DNA of 45,073 nucleotides from Sphingosinicella sp. CPCC 101087 (GCF_004151485.1 NZ_SBFF01000017.1:1-45073), one strand, 5' to 3'; shown: positions 16,990 through 26,820, counted from the stretch's first letter. Notes: generated by a model not told the origin, from the sequence alone. Numbers and translations are program-made.

Positions 16990-17498
16990 CCTTCGACACC
17001 ACCACCATCATCATCATCGTAGCCGTGCTCGCGGTGCTGATCCTGGCCTTTTTGGCGCTTCGGCCGCGGACCCAGCGGATCGAGCGCGAGCCGCGCCCGT
17101 CCGCCGAGCCTTACGCGGTCGCCAAGGAACGCCCCTATATGAGGGACAAGGAAGGCGATGGGGTGGCCGACGAAGTGGCCGCGGCCACGACGGACGTGGC
17201 CGGGGAAGTGCTCAGCGTCGACGCCCACCGCGAACTGGGCGGGCCGGCCGGGCCGGCGGACGACCTGCAGAAGCTCAAAGGGGTCGGCCCCAAATTCGCA
17301 GCCCGTCTCCACGAACTCGGCGTGCACCGGTTCGACCAGATCTCCGGGCTCAGCGAGACCGAGCTGGCGATGCTCGACGAACGGCTCGGTCCCTTCCGCG
17401 GCCGGCTCACCCGGGATCGTGTGGCCGAGCAGGCCCACTATCTCGCCCGGGGCGACGTCGACGGCTTCGAGGAGAAGTTTGGCAAACTCGGCGGCTGA
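16986..17498 (+). CDS. Membrane-anchored helix-hairpin-helix protein
   Basis: A 170-residue protein. Residues 5-25 form one membrane segment (TTTIIIIVAVLAVLILAFLA). Residues from about 95 to 170 are a helix-hairpin-helix module: LQKLKGVGPKFAARLHELGV then FDQISGLSETELAMLDERL. This is the 5'-DNA-nuclease-like/H3TH fold found at the end of many alphaproteobacterial membrane proteins (COG3743-like). The HhH motif binds DNA without sequence preference, or serves as a protein contact; no catalytic residues are seen. It starts with GTG overlapping the previous stop, with GGGGA upstream, so it is the third gene of the operon. The 248 bases after it show no gene. Confidence 0.75.
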   Translation: MTFDTTTIIIIVAVLAVLILAFLALRPRTQRIEREPRPSAEPYAVAKERPYMRDKEGDGVADEVAAATTDVAGEVLSVDAHRELGGPAGPADDLQKLKGVGPKFAARLHELGVHRFDQISGLSETELAMLDERLGPFRGRLTRDRVAEQAHYLARGDVDGFEEKFGKLGG

Positions 17499-17746
17499 GA
17501 TATCGTCCACGCACACCGGCTTCAGGCGGTCATGGTTCGCAATGAGCGCGAAGAGACGGCGCCGCACGGAACCAGGCCGCCGGACGTCGAGGGAAAAGGC
17601 TGGGCCCGGATGCAGTCAGGCATGGCGACGGTGCCGTGGGGACGAAGGGACGTCAGCAGCGATGCATTCTGCCTGCGTCTCTGCGAGACATCCGCCCGGA
17701 CCGGCGCATGCGCCCGGCCGAGAAGAATGGATAGACGCGACCCTTG

Positions 17747-19078
17747 TCAGACGCGGCGGCGGGCGGCGGCGAGCTCGCTTGCCAGGAGCTTGTCGATCTT
17801 GCGACCGTCCATGTCGACGATCTCGAATCGCCATCCGCCGAAGGAAAAGCGCTCGCCGACCTCAGGCAGGTGCCGCAGAACGGAGAGCGCGAATCCGGCC
17901 ACCGTCGCATAGTCGCGGTCTTCGGGCAGCTTGATGCAGAGGCGGTCCGACAAGAGGTCGGCCGAGGCCGACCCCGAGACCCACCAGCTGCCGTCGTCGC
18001 GCTCGACGAGCGGCGGATCGGTGTCGAGATCCTTGTCCGAGGCGAACTCCCCCGCAAGCGCGGTCATCAGGTCGGCCGGGGTCACAAGCCCGTCGAAATG
18101 GCCATATTCGTCGTGAACGAAGACCATCGGTACTTCCGAGTCGCGGAGCACGTTCAGCGTGTTCATCGCGTCCATCTGGTCCGGGACGACAGGCGCCGGA
18201 CGCATCAGCGACTTTAGGTCGAGCGGGCGCCCCTCGATGAAGGCGGTGACGACGTCGCGCGCCTGGACGACGCCGATGAGCTTGTCGACCGAGCCGTCGC
18301 CGACGGGCAGTCGGCTGTGCGGCGTTTCGAGCAGTGCCCTGCGGATCGTCTCGGGGTCCGCGCTGGCATCGATCCAGTCGACCTCCGTTCGCGGAGTCAT
18401 CACTTCGCGGGTCGGCCTGTCCGCCAACCGGACCACGCCGGAGATGATCGCCCGCTCGCTCTCCTCGAGCACGCCCGCCGTCGCCGCCTCGGCAACGACC
18501 AGATGGAGATCCTCCGCAGTGACATGATCGCCGGTCTCGCGGCGAAGGCCGAGCAGCCGGAAGATCAGGGCGCTGGTGCGGTCGAGCAGCCAGACGAACG
18601 GGGCGGTCGCCCTGGAGAGCCAGAGCATCGGCAAGGCGATGAAAGCGGCGATCGGCTCCGGCGCGCGCAGCGCGAACTGCTTGGGAACGAGCTCGCCCAC
18701 CACCAGCGAGGCATAAGTGGTGAGGATGATGACCAGGACGAAGCCGACGCTCTGCGCCATTTCCGGATCCAGCCCGAGCGGGACGAGGCGCTGACCGACC
18801 GGTCCGCCCAGGCTCGCACCCGAATAGGCGCCGGCGAGAATGCCGATCAGCGTGATGCCGATCTGGACGGTCGACAGGAAGCGTCCCGGATCGGCGGCGA
18901 GGTCGAGCGCGGTCTGGGCGCCCTTGCGTCCGGATTTCGCCAGGGCCCTCAGGCGCGGCCGGCGCGACGAGACGATCGCCAGCTCCGACATGGCGAAGAC
19001 GCCGTTGAGCGCCACCAGGAACAGGATGATGGCGACGTCGAGCCACGGGAAAGGTTCGAGTGGGATGGAGGGGGGCAT
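17747..19078 (-). CDS. Hemolysin/CorC family transporter (CNNM, CBS pair, CorC_HlyC)
   Basis: A 443-residue membrane protein. The CNNM domain occupies residues 15 to about 205 (ILFLVALNGVFAMSELAIV, FLSTVQIGITLIGILAGAYSG). It is followed by a CBS pair at about 220-340 (REVMTPRTEVDWIDA, SRLPVGDGSVDKLIGVVQ, VPMVFVHDEYGHFDGLVT) and a CorC_HlyC domain to the end (FSFGGWRFEIVDMDGRKI). Members are Mg2+ (and Co2+) exporters or their regulators; the hemolysin name is historical. It is divergent from the OmpA-family gene. The length is normal. No strong ribosome-binding site precedes ATG 19078. Confidence 0.9.
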   Translation of the reverse strand: MPPSIPLEPFPWLDVAIILFLVALNGVFAMSELAIVSSRRPRLRALAKSGRKGAQTALDLAADPGRFLSTVQIGITLIGILAGAYSGASLGGPVGQRLVPLGLDPEMAQSVGFVLVIILTTYASLVVGELVPKQFALRAPEPIAAFIALPMLWLSRATAPFVWLLDRTSALIFRLLGLRRETGDHVTAEDLHLVVAEAATAGVLEESERAIISGVVRLADRPTREVMTPRTEVDWIDASADPETIRRALLETPHSRLPVGDGSVDKLIGVVQARDVVTAFIEGRPLDLKSLMRPAPVVPDQMDAMNTLNVLRDSEVPMVFVHDEYGHFDGLVTPADLMTALAGEFASDKDLDTDPPLVERDDGSWWVSGSASADLLSDRLCIKLPEDRDYATVAGFALSVLRHLPEVGERFSFGGWRFEIVDMDGRKIDKLLASELAAARRRV

Positions 19079-19245
19079 GGCGTCGTTCGGCTATCCGGAG
19101 CGTTCCTTAGCCGCTATCGCCTCGCCGCGCCAACTGCTTCCGCCAAGGGGAGACGCGACGCCTCCGGAACAATCGACCGAAAGCGGCGGTTGTGGCGGAG
19201 GCAGCGATGCGCATCGCGCTGTTATTCCAGTTGAAAGGACTGCTC

Positions 19246-19911
19246 ATGCCTGTGTCCAAACTCGCCACGACCGCCTTCGCCACGGCGCTCCTCGTCACCA
19301 CTGCCGCCTGCGTCACCGACCCCAATACGGGCGAGCGCCGGATATCGAAGGCGGCGATCGGCGCCGGCGCCGGCGCGATCGGCGGCTACCTCCTCGGCGA
19401 CCTTGTCGGCGGTCGGCGCGACCGGACCGAGCGGATCGTCGGCACCGGCATCGGCGCAATCGCCGGCGGCGCGGTAGGCGCCTATATGGACCGCCAGGAG
19501 CAGGAGCTTCGGCGCCAGACTGCCGGCACCGGCGTCGAGGTCGACCGCCAGGGCGACGAGCTGGTCCTGACCATGCCGTCCGGGATCACCTTCGCATTCG
19601 ACCGGTACGACATCCAGCCCCAGTTCCGGCCGACACTCGACCAGATCGCGCAGACCCTGAGCGCTTACCCGCAGACGATGATCGACATTTACGGCCATAC
19701 CGACAGCGTCGGCACCGATGCGTACAACCAGACGCTATCGGAGAACCGCGCGCGATCTGTGGCCAGCTATCTGCAGACCCGGGGCGTACAGCCGGTGCGG
19801 ATCGCCACCCAGGGCTTCGGCGAAACCCAGCCGATCGCCGATAATGCGACCGAACAGGGTCGGGCGGCGAACCGCCGCGTCGAGATCCGGATCGTCCCGG
19901 TCGAGCGGTAG
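19246..19911 (+). CDS. OmpA-family protein with glycine zipper
   Basis: A 221-residue envelope protein. The N-terminal signal ends in LLVTTAACVTD, a lipobox-like cysteine with threonine at -3, so lipidation is likely but not textbook. Residues 36-85 are a glycine-zipper membrane segment (AAIGAGAGAIGGYLLGDLVG, GTGIGAIAGGAVGAYM). Residues from about 105 to 221 form the OmpA C-terminal peptidoglycan-binding domain, with GHTDSVGTDAYNQTLSENRA and a closing GRAANRRVEIRI. It resembles YiaD-type outer-membrane lipoproteins that tether to peptidoglycan. AAGGA lies about seven bases before ATG 19246; the upstream ATG at 19192 would spoil the signal. Confidence 0.9.
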   Translation: MPVSKLATTAFATALLVTTAACVTDPNTGERRISKAAIGAGAGAIGGYLLGDLVGGRRDRTERIVGTGIGAIAGGAVGAYMDRQEQELRRQTAGTGVEVDRQGDELVLTMPSGITFAFDRYDIQPQFRPTLDQIAQTLSAYPQTMIDIYGHTDSVGTDAYNQTLSENRARSVASYLQTRGVQPVRIATQGFGETQPIADNATEQGRAANRRVEIRIVPVER

Positions 19912-20060
19912 CATCGGTGGCCGTGACGCGCGCCGGGCCGGTGCCCGGCGCGCGGTCGGCATCCTTCGAAAGCTCCGGCGCCCTGACAGGGCGACCACGG
20001 ACATCGTCGCCGGTCGGCGCGTCGGGCGGTGGCGGGCGGATCGTGCCCCTCCGAGGACAA

Positions 20061-20537
20061 TCAGCCGAGGCGGCGGTCGTCCGGGATTCGACGATCGCGG
20101 AAGAAGGCACGGAGCATCTCGCCGGCTTCCTGCTCGCCCATGCCGGGATAGAATTCGGGACAATGGTGGCAGGTCGGCTGCGAGAAGAGGCGCGGTCCGT
20201 GCAGGACCGCGCCGCCCTTCGGGTCCAGCGCGCCGAAATAGAGACGCGAGATTCGGGCGAGCGCGATCGCCCCGGCGCACATCGCGCAGGGTTCAAGCGT
20301 GACCCAGAGATCGCAATCATCCAGCCTCGACGTGCCGAGCGCCGCCGCGGCCGCCCGCAGCACCTCGATCTCGGCATGAGCGGTGGGATCGGCGGCGGCC
20401 CGCATGCGGTTGCGGGCTGCGGCGACGACCATCCCGCCCCTCGTCACCACGGCGCCGACGGGAACGTCGCCGTCCTCGGCCGCGGCGCGGGCCTCGCGCA
20501 AGGCGAGGCGCATCGGGTCCGGCAGAGGGAAGCTCAT
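20061..20537 (-). CDS. tadA: tRNA(adenine-34) deaminase family protein
   Basis: A 158-residue zinc deaminase. The HAE motif (TAHAEIEVL) supplies the first zinc ligand and the proton-shuttling glutamate; PCAMCAGAI supplies the two cysteines. The alphaproteobacterial TadA core EDGDVPVGAVVTRGG is present near the N-terminus, followed by PKGGAVLHGPRLF. It converts A34 to inosine in tRNA-Arg(ACG), an essential step. The start is uncertain, ATG 20537 or 20564; neither has a good ribosome-binding site. A guanine-deaminase-like relative cannot be excluded from sequence alone, but genomic context and motifs favour TadA. It converges with the OmpA gene. Confidence 0.88.
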   Translation of the reverse strand: MSFPLPDPMRLALREARAAAEDGDVPVGAVVTRGGMVVAAARNRMRAAADPTAHAEIEVLRAAAAALGTSRLDDCDLWVTLEPCAMCAGAIALARISRLYFGALDPKGGAVLHGPRLFSQPTCHHCPEFYPGMGEQEAGEMLRAFFRDRRIPDDRRLG

Positions 20538-20585
20538 CGCGTCACCATCGAGCACCGCGACCATCCGGGGCGCTCGAATTCTCCC

Positions 20586-20828
20586 TTATTGGACGTTGAC
20601 CTGCTGATTGTCGCTTTCGACGCCGACTTTCGGCACCTCGACGGTGCGGTCCTCCATGCGCACCACGGGCACCTGGACGTTGGTGGTGGTCGTGCCAACC
20701 TCGACGTCGCTGGTGCGGATCGAAACGCCGCCGTCGGGACCCTGGTGGAGGTTGATGATTCCGAAGGAGACCAACACGAGGCCGATCACGATCAGGAGGA
20801 TGATCACGAACAGGATGATGCGGAGCAT
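20586..20828 (-). CDS. Small single-pass membrane protein
   Basis: An 80-residue protein: one N-terminal membrane helix ([21 protein letters not shown], about residues 4-24), then a short periplasmic part dominated by Val/Thr ([20 protein letters not shown]). It starts at ATG 20828 with GAGGA seven bases upstream; the in-frame ATG at 20885 would add a non-hydrophobic leader overlapping the rpmB promoter region. No family recognised. It is 21 bases or more upstream of tadA on the same strand and may be co-transcribed. Confidence 0.7.
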   Translation of the reverse strand: MLRIILFVIILLIVIGLVLVSFGIINLHQGPDGGVSIRTSDVEVGTTTTNVQVPVVRMEDRTVEVPKVGVESDNQQVNVQ

Positions 20829-20935
20829 GGCTGTCCTCGCCGTTTGTTTCCCGGATATGCGCCACAGAACGACAGGATGGCCCATTGGTTGCCGTTCCGC
20901 AACGAGTTCCCGTACACCCGGAGCGACTCAGACGG

Positions 20936-20964
20936 TTGACGAACGACCCGCCTCCCTCTATCTG
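20936..20964 (+). promoter_or_regulatory. Promoter of rpmB
   Basis: TTGACG (20936-20941), a 17-base spacer and TATCTG (20959-20964), about 50 bases before the rpmB ATG. This is the best housekeeping-type promoter I can see in the window. Confidence 0.55.
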
Positions 20965-21013
20965 CGCCGGGTTTCCGGGGCCTTTTGCGGACCCATTCCA
21001 GGAAGAGATTGAA

Positions 21014-21316
21014 ATGTCGCGTATTTGCGAGCTGACCGGCAAGGGCCGGCAGGTGGGCAACAATGTTTCCCACGCCAACAACAAGACCAAGCGGACCTTT
21101 CTGCCCAACCTGCAGAACGTGACGCTGATCTCCGACGCGCTGGGCCGGCAGGTCAAGCTGCGCGTATCGACTGCCGGGCTGCGCTCGGTCGAGCATGTCG
21201 GCGGCCTGGACAATTGGCTCGCCAAGACCAGCGACGAAAAGTTGAGCCTGCGCGCGCGCCGGCTGAAGCGTGAGATCGTCAAGAAGCAGGTCCAGAGCGA
21301 AGCCGAAGCCGCCTGA
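21014..21316 (+). CDS. rpmB: 50S ribosomal protein L28
   Basis: A 100-residue protein with the L28 signature at the N-terminus ([22 protein letters not shown], residues 2-23) and the alphaproteobacterial continuation [20 protein letters not shown]. The C-terminal tail [10 protein letters not shown] is basic. The length is usual for alphaproteobacteria, which lack the zinc cysteines seen in some other L28 forms. GGAAGAG precedes ATG 21014. An imperfect inverted repeat CCTGAC-GACA-GTCAGG at 21325-21340 follows the stop but has no U-run. Confidence 0.98.
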   Translation: MSRICELTGKGRQVGNNVSHANNKTKRTFLPNLQNVTLISDALGRQVKLRVSTAGLRSVEHVGGLDNWLAKTSDEKLSLRARRLKREIVKKQVQSEAEAA

Positions 21317-21377
21317 TCCGTCGGCCTGACGACAGTCAGGACGCGTGAACTCGGACGGCGGCGATCTGCGGCATCGC

Positions 21378-22430
21378 CTATGGCACGACTCGTCGGAGGG
21401 TCCCTGCGCCTTCACTCGGATTTGGCGCTCGCTCAGGCACATCCAGGGCGAATTCGAGCAGAAGCGTCCGCTGCAGGGCGATGAAATTGTCATCAGAGGC
21501 GATCCTCACGATCGTAAGGCCGCCTTCTCGCGTGACGCTGAGCGCCTCCATATTGTCGACGGTGAGCGGAGCGGCGAGCTCGGCGATCGTTCGACCATCG
21601 ACGATAGATCCTGCACCGAGCCCCTCGATTTCGGCGACCGCCAGGCGTGCCGATGCGCCTTCCAGGAAGCCGAACCTCCGTTCGAGCGTCAGCAGCCGTC
21701 CGTCCGGAAGCAGGGCGGCGTCGGTCACCCGGTAGCCGGGCCGGCGGCGGAAAAGCAGCCGCTCTGCCGGAGTGCCGCGGTCGGCCGGATCCCCGGCGAA
21801 CAGGAGGATGGGACTCAGCGCGTCGCCTTTTGCTCCGGCTTCGGCGAAAATCAGGAAGCGGCCATCCGGCAGCCGCACCATCGCCTCGGCGCCGAGATTG
21901 GCGCGCCAGCGGCGCATCGCCGGCGGCCGTGAAGCCGATTCGAGGCGCCATCCGTCGCGATCGTAGCGCGCGACCGCGTTGATCCGCTCGAAGCCGATCC
22001 AGGCGCGGCCGCCACTGATCACCAAGGATTCGGTATCGTGAAGCTCCTTATCGGGAATGTCGCGGCGTGACAGCGGCTCGACGCGCAGCGGCTGCGTCCC
22101 GGCCCGAAGCGGCAGACCGAAGCTCAGCACGACGCCGACGTCGGTTATGGCCGTGACCCGGCTGCCTTCGACCTGCATCGCCGACAGGCCGCCAAAGCGG
22201 CGGTCGTCGCTGCGCAGCGCCCAGCCGCGAAGAAAGGTGAGCGCCCCGACACGGCGCAGATGCGGACGGTCCGGATCGAGGGCCACGGGAACCGCGGTCA
22301 TGAGCGTGTCCGCGGCCGCCGCGAAGGGCGGCGGCGGAGATCGCGGAACGAAGGTGGCGAGCAGGAGGAGGATGGGCGGCAGGACGATGAAGCGCGCCTT
22401 CCGTCCGTTCAGGATTCTGGCCAGTTTCAT
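21378..22430 (-). CDS. Esterase-like activity of phytase family protein
   Basis: A 350-residue exported protein. A basic start and a hydrophobic segment (FIVLPPILLLLATFV, residues 14-28) act as signal or anchor. The body is a beta-propeller-like domain of the phytase-esterase family (PF13449-type): FGGLSAMQVEGSRVTAITD, LHDTESLVISGGRAWIGFE, GAEAMVRLPDGRFLIFAE and VDNMEALSVTREGG are the recurrent acidic-loop blocks. The family is annotated by fold; the true substrate is usually unknown and calcium binding is likely. It converges with rpmB, a neighbourhood also common in sphingomonads as far as I recall. Confidence 0.8.
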   Translation of the reverse strand: MKLARILNGRKARFIVLPPILLLLATFVPRSPPPPFAAAADTLMTAVPVALDPDRPHLRRVGALTFLRGWALRSDDRRFGGLSAMQVEGSRVTAITDVGVVLSFGLPLRAGTQPLRVEPLSRRDIPDKELHDTESLVISGGRAWIGFERINAVARYDRDGWRLESASRPPAMRRWRANLGAEAMVRLPDGRFLIFAEAGAKGDALSPILLFAGDPADRGTPAERLLFRRRPGYRVTDAALLPDGRLLTLERRFGFLEGASARLAVAEIEGLGAGSIVDGRTIAELAAPLTVDNMEALSVTREGGLTIVRIASDDNFIALQRTLLLEFALDVPERAPNPSEGAGTLRRVVP

Positions 22431-22546
22431 GAACGACGGCTGACGATCGCGTTCAGCGCAAGCTCAAGGCGCTTGCGCGATAAGGACCTTGCGATGGCGC
22501 CTCGCCACAGATCGGAGGGGCGGCGCGCGATCGAAGGAGTTTCAAC

Positions 22547-22975
22547 ATGATCAAGAAGTTTGCCCTTTCCGCCGCCGTCGCCGTCACGGCCATGACCGCC
22601 CTTCCCGCCGCCGCCTCGGCGCAGAGCTACGGCTATTATGACCGAAGCGGCTACGACCAACGTTACGACCGCCGGAGCGACCGGCGCTACGACGCCCGGC
22701 GCTACGACAATCGCGGCTACGATCGTCGCGGTTACGACAATCGCGGCTACGACAATCGCCGCTACTACGGCAATCGCAACAGCTACAATCGACGCAGCTG
22801 CAGCGGCACGACCGGCACGATCATCGGCGGAATAGCCGGCGCTCTGCTCGGCCGTGAGATCGACCGCGGCGGCAGCAACCGCTGGGGCCGGCGCGACAGC
22901 GGCACGACGGGCCTGATCGTCGGCGGCGCCGCCGGCGCCCTCGCCGGCCGGGCGATCGACAAGAGCCGCTGCTAA
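22547..22975 (+). CDS. Exported glycine-zipper protein with Tyr/Arg/Asp repeats
   Basis: A 142-residue protein. The signal peptide is residues 1-25 (LPAAASAQ). Residues 27-85 are a low-complexity stretch of short units such as GYDNRGYDRRGYDNRGYDNR, so the DNA at about 22640-22790 is an imperfect tandem repeat. Two glycine-zipper segments follow (TGTIIGGIAGALLGREIDRG and TGLIVGGAAGALAGRAID), typical of the 2TM glycine-zipper family of outer-membrane or periplasmic proteins. Single cysteines lie before the first zipper and at the last residue. AAGGAG precedes ATG 22547. Its role is probably envelope stress or structure, by analogy only. Confidence 0.85.
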   Translation: MIKKFALSAAVAVTAMTALPAAASAQSYGYYDRSGYDQRYDRRSDRRYDARRYDNRGYDRRGYDNRGYDNRRYYGNRNSYNRRSCSGTTGTIIGGIAGALLGREIDRGGSNRWGRRDSGTTGLIVGGAAGALAGRAIDKSRC

Positions 22976-23013
22976 GCGGACCACAGCTTCCCTCGCGTAG
23001 CGTATCGAGGGCG

Positions 23014-23045
23014 GGGGCCGGTCGCCTGGATGGGCGGCCGGCCCC
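23014..23045 (+). terminator. Terminator between the glycine-zipper gene and cobT
   Basis: GGGGCCGGTCGCC pairs with GGCGGCCGGCCCC (one G-U pair) around a six-base loop, followed by TTGTATTT. It sits between two convergent genes. Confidence 0.65.
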
Positions 23046-23166
23046 TTGTATTTGAGGTCCGCGCTTTGGCGATCCGAAGGTTCGGGTGGAGCATGTCGAG
23101 ATCCCCTCCCGACCTTATCTGGGGCCAGATCCGAGCCTCCGCCTAAGCAAGCTCGGGGAGGAACGA

Positions 23167-24996
23167 TCAGGGTTTGTCGAAGAGCTGGGCGAGCTGTTCG
23201 ATCATCGTGCCGCCGAGTTGCTCGGCGTCCATGATCGTTACGGCGCGGCTATAATAGCGTGTGACGTCGTGGCCGATGCCGATGGCGATCAGTTCGACGG
23301 GCGAACGCGCCTCGATCCAGCCGATCACCTGCCTGAGGTGGCGCTCGAGATAGGTGCCGCTATTGACCGAAAGCGTCGAGTCGTCGACGGGCGCGCCGTC
23401 CGAGATGACCATCAGGATCTTCCGTTCCTCGACCCGCGCGATCAGCCGGTGATGCGCCCAGAGCAAGGCCTCGCCGTCGATATTCTCCTTGAGCAGCCCT
23501 TCGCGCATCATCAGGCCGAGATTGCGCCGGGCCCGCCGCCAGGGCGCATCGGCCTCCTTGTAGACGATGTGCCTGAGATCGTTGAGCCGACCCGGATTGG
23601 CCGGCCGCCCTTCGGCAAGCCATTTTTCGCGGGCTTGCCCTCCCTTCCAGGCGCGGGTGGTGAAGCCCAGAATCTCGACTTTGACGCCGCAGCGCTCGAG
23701 CGTTCGGGCGAGGATGTCGGCGCTGATCGCCGCGATCGAGATCGGCCGGCCGCGCATCGATCCGCTATTGTCGAGCAAGAGCGTGACGACGGTGTCGCGG
23801 AACTCGGTGTCGCGCTCGACCTTGTAGGACAGGCTATGCTCGGGATTGACGACGACGCGGGCAAGCCGCGCCGCGTCGAGCAGCCCTTCCTCCTGATCGA
23901 AGGCCCAGCTGCGCGATTGCTGCGCCATCAACCGGCGCTGCAGCCGGTTGGCGAGCTTGGTCACGGCGCCCTGGAGATGGACGAGCTGCTGGTCGAGATA
24001 GGCTCGGAGCCGACCGAGTTCCTCCTCGTCGCACAAGGCCTCGGCCTCGACCACCTCGTCATATTGCGTGGTGAACACCCGATAATCGAATTGCGGCGGC
24101 AGGTCGCTCATCGGCCGGTTCGGACGGACCGGGAGCATGCCTTCCTCGCCTTCCTCGCCGAGCCCCTCGGAGGCTTCCGCCATCTCCTCCTCGGACCAGT
24201 CGCGCTCGGCCTCCTCGCCGCCCTCCTCCTGCTCGCCGCGAATCTCGGCCTCGCCGCGGCCGGCGCCGTCGTCGGATTCCTCTTCCTCGCCTTCGTCGCC
24301 GCCTTCGGCCTCGTCGCCGCCCTCGCCTTCGTCGCCGCTCTCGGGCTCCGATTCGGTCTCCGGCGGCCCTTCCACCAGCTCGAGATCGCGAAGCAGCTTG
24401 CCGACCAGCGCCGCATAGGCCCCCTGATCGTCGAGCGCGAGGCCGAGCGCATCGAGATCGGCGCCGCCTTTCTGCTCGATCCAGTCGGAGACCAAGGCGA
24501 GGCCCGCTTTCGCCTCGGGCGGCGGCGCCTGGCCGGTGAGCCGCTCGCGCACGATGAGCCCGACGGCCGAGGCGAGCGGCACCTCCTCGCGGTTCCGGGC
24601 GCGGACGAGCGGGTCGGTCTTCAGACGCAGCTCGGTGAGCCGCGCGAGATTGTCGCGCACGCCGGCCATGCTGCGCGCCCCAAGCGCCTCGCATCGCGCC
24701 TGCTCGGCGGCGTCGAACACCGCCCGCGCGGTCTCGTCGGCGGGGGCGCCGCGGGCGTGGAGGCGCGCATTGTGGTGACGCAGCCGAAGCGCCGCCGCGT
24801 CCGCGAAGCCGCGCGCTTCGGCCACCTCGCGCTCCGACAGGTTTCGCCCCGGCATCGGCGCCTTGACGCTCTTGCCCAGGGTGGACGGCGCGTCGCTGGT
24901 GAAGCCGACCTCGACCTCCGGATCGCCGGCGATCGCCCGCGTCGCGCCCGCGAGGGCGTGGCGGAAGGCTTCAAGGGGATTGTCCTGGTCAGGCAC
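23167..24996 (-). CDS. cobT: Cobaltochelatase subunit CobT
   Basis: A 609-residue protein. After an N-terminal helical domain (residues 1-205), residues 210-290 are an extreme acidic low-complexity linker (Glu/Gly/Asp runs). The C-terminal von Willebrand A domain has the complete MIDAS motif DNSGSM at 409-414 and the later [10 protein letters not shown]. With CobS it forms the AAA+-type motor that drives CobN to insert cobalt into hydrogenobyrinic acid diamide in aerobic cobalamin synthesis. It lies 39 bases downstream of cobS, in the same direction. CobN is not in this window. The length agrees with the family. Confidence 0.95.
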   Translation of the reverse strand: MPDQDNPLEAFRHALAGATRAIAGDPEVEVGFTSDAPSTLGKSVKAPMPGRNLSEREVAEARGFADAAALRLRHHNARLHARGAPADETARAVFDAAEQARCEALGARSMAGVRDNLARLTELRLKTDPLVRARNREEVPLASAVGLIVRERLTGQAPPPEAKAGLALVSDWIEQKGGADLDALGLALDDQGAYAALVGKLLRDLELVEGPPETESEPESGDEGEGGDEAEGGDEGEEEESDDGAGRGEAEIRGEQEEGGEEAERDWSEEEMAEASEGLGEEGEEGMLPVRPNRPMSDLPPQFDYRVFTTQYDEVVEAEALCDEEELGRLRAYLDQQLVHLQGAVTKLANRLQRRLMAQQSRSWAFDQEEGLLDAARLARVVVNPEHSLSYKVERDTEFRDTVVTLLLDNSGSMRGRPISIAAISADILARTLERCGVKVEILGFTTRAWKGGQAREKWLAEGRPANPGRLNDLRHIVYKEADAPWRRARRNLGLMMREGLLKENIDGEALLWAHHRLIARVEERKILMVISDGAPVDDSTLSVNSGTYLERHLRQVIGWIEARSPVELIAIGIGHDVTRYYSRAVTIMDAEQLGGTMIEQLAQLFDKP

Positions 24997-25035
24997 CGGT
25001 CAGGCCGTCGCCGGGAAACAAGATGGCCGTCGCGT

Positions 25036-26040
25036 TCACGCCTGGCTCGCGACGCTTTCGGGCAGGTCCCTGCCGAACACGCGCTGATAATATTCGGCGA
25101 CGACCGGCCGCTCCGCTTCGTCGCAGCGGTTGAGGAACGACAGGCGAAAGGCGAAGCCGACATCGCCGAAGATGAGCGCATTCTCGGCCCAGCTGATCAC
25201 CGTGCGCGGGCTCATCACCGTCGAGATGTCGCCGTTGACGAAGCCCTGGCGCGTCAGGCTGGCGACCTTGATCATCCGCTCGACCTCCGTGCGGCCGCCC
25301 TCATGATCATATTCGCCCGATTTGGCGAGAACGATCCGCGCCTCGGTCTCCGCCGGCAGATAGTTGAGCGTCACGACCATGTTCCAGCGATCCATCTGCG
25401 CCTGGTTGATCTGCTGAGTGCCGTGATAAAGGCCGGTCGTGTCGCCGAGGCCGACCGTGTTGGTGGTCGAGAACAGCCGGAAATAAGGGTTGGGACGGAT
25501 CACGCGGTTCTGATCGAGCAAGGTGAGCTTGCCTTCGGTTTCCAGCACGCGCTGGATGACGAACATCACGTCCGGGCGGCCGGCATCATATTCGTCGAAC
25601 ACCAACGCGACCGGGTGCTGCAGCGCCCAGGGCAGAAGGCCTTCGCGAAACTCGGTCACCTGCTGACCGTCCCGAAGCACGATCGCGTCGCGTCCGATCA
25701 GGTCTATGCGGCTGATATGGGCGTCGAGGTTGATCCGGATCATCGGCCAGTTCAGCCGCGCCGCCACCTGCTCGATATGGGTCGACTTGCCGGTGCCGTG
25801 ATAGCCCTGGACCATCACTCGCCGGTTCTTGGCGAAGCCGGCGCAGATGGCCAGCGTCGTCGACGTGTCGAACACATAAGCGGGATCGAGGTCCGGCACT
25901 CGCTCGTCCGCTTCGGAGAAAGCGGGCACCTCCATGTCGGTGTCGATGCCGAACAGCTCGCGCACCTTCACCATCCGGTCAGGCGCTCCCATCACCGTAT
26001 CCGCGCGGCTTTCGGGGTTCACGTTGGATAAGTCTGCCAT
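25036..26040 (-). CDS. cobS: Cobaltochelatase subunit CobS
   Basis: A 334-residue MoxR-like AAA+ ATPase. Walker A is GYHGTGKST at residues 79-87, Walker B LVFDEYDA at about 146-153, sensor 1 in FRLFSTTNT. The start ([16 protein letters not shown]) and the block [20 protein letters not shown] are diagnostic of CobS rather than general MoxR proteins. It is the motor partner of CobT. Upstream 26041-26188 has a REP-like segment (CTTCGATACGGGCCTTCGCC and following), and no riboswitch fold could be recognised. Confidence 0.96.
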   Translation of the reverse strand: MADLSNVNPESRADTVMGAPDRMVKVRELFGIDTDMEVPAFSEADERVPDLDPAYVFDTSTTLAICAGFAKNRRVMVQGYHGTGKSTHIEQVAARLNWPMIRINLDAHISRIDLIGRDAIVLRDGQQVTEFREGLLPWALQHPVALVFDEYDAGRPDVMFVIQRVLETEGKLTLLDQNRVIRPNPYFRLFSTTNTVGLGDTTGLYHGTQQINQAQMDRWNMVVTLNYLPAETEARIVLAKSGEYDHEGGRTEVERMIKVASLTRQGFVNGDISTVMSPRTVISWAENALIFGDVGFAFRLSFLNRCDEAERPVVAEYYQRVFGRDLPESVASQA

Positions 26041-26188
26041 GTCGATTCTCTGAAATCCGGTCCACCCTTCGATACGGGCCTTCGCCAGGCTCGATCCCTA
26101 CTCAGGACGGGGGGCAGGGACACCCATAGGAACCCGCTCATCCCGAGTAGCCGGCCAGCTTGCCGAACCGGCGTATCGACGGAAGGGC

Positions 26189-26779
26189 CTAAGCAAATGC
26201 CGGCCGTCCCTTGAGCGCCGTATAAGCCTCGATCACCGCCTGCAACGCTTTCTCGTGGCTCCGATCCCCGCCATTCTTGTCGGGATGGTAGCGCCGGACC
26301 AGATCGAGATAGCGCTGGCGGAGCGCCCGCCGGTCGGCATCCACCTCAAGGCCGAGGACGCGCAGCGCCTTGCGATCGCCCTCGCTAAGCTCGCGTCCGT
26401 CCTTGCGCTGCTGCGCGGTGCGCGGGCGGAACCGTGCCCCGATCGCGTCGAGCGGATCGACGAAATCGGCCCAGCGGGGCGGCGCACCGCCGCCGGCCCT
26501 GGCGAAGGCGCGGGTCTCCCGCTCCCAGCCAGCATAAGGGCCTTGCGCACTGGCGATCTCGTCCGGCGTCATGCCGTCGAAGAAATTGTACCTCGTATTG
26601 AACTCGCGGACATGGTCGAGGCACATCCAGCGCCACTCGCCCGGACCGTCGAAGCCGGGCCGGCGCGAGCCGGGCGCCCGGAATTCCCCGGCCGATTCGC
26701 AGCCGGGATGAGCGCACATCCGCCCTTCGCTTTCGACCCGTCCGTGGAACCGGGCCTGCCGTTTACCCGCACTCGCCAA
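26189..26779 (-). CDS. J-domain protein
   Basis: A 196-residue protein with a C-terminal J domain. The catalytic HPD is at 165-167 within RRYHPDKNGGDRSHEKA, preceded by the usual helix LRQRYLDLVRR. The N-terminal part has Cys22, Cys27 and Cys53/His56, a possible zinc site. J proteins stimulate the Hsp70 ATPase. The gene sits beside cobS and divergent from bolA, an arrangement repeated in many alphaproteobacteria. TTG 26779 is used as start because GGGGAG lies six bases upstream; an ATG at residue 21 would cut into the conserved RFHGRVE block. Confidence 0.85.
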   Translation of the reverse strand: MASAGKRQARFHGRVESEGRMCAHPGCESAGEFRAPGSRRPGFDGPGEWRWMCLDHVREFNTRYNFFDGMTPDEIASAQGPYAGWERETRAFARAGGGAPPRWADFVDPLDAIGARFRPRTAQQRKDGRELSEGDRKALRVLGLEVDADRRALRQRYLDLVRRYHPDKNGGDRSHEKALQAVIEAYTALKGRPAFA

Positions 26780-26820
26780 TCCAAACTCCCCTTCCTCAAA
26801 CTGTCCCCTATATAAGGCGC

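Noticed and set aside
22640-22790. CRISPR-like repeat array
   Set aside because: The tandem units are inside a coding region and encode short Tyr/Asp/Arg motifs; no spacers.
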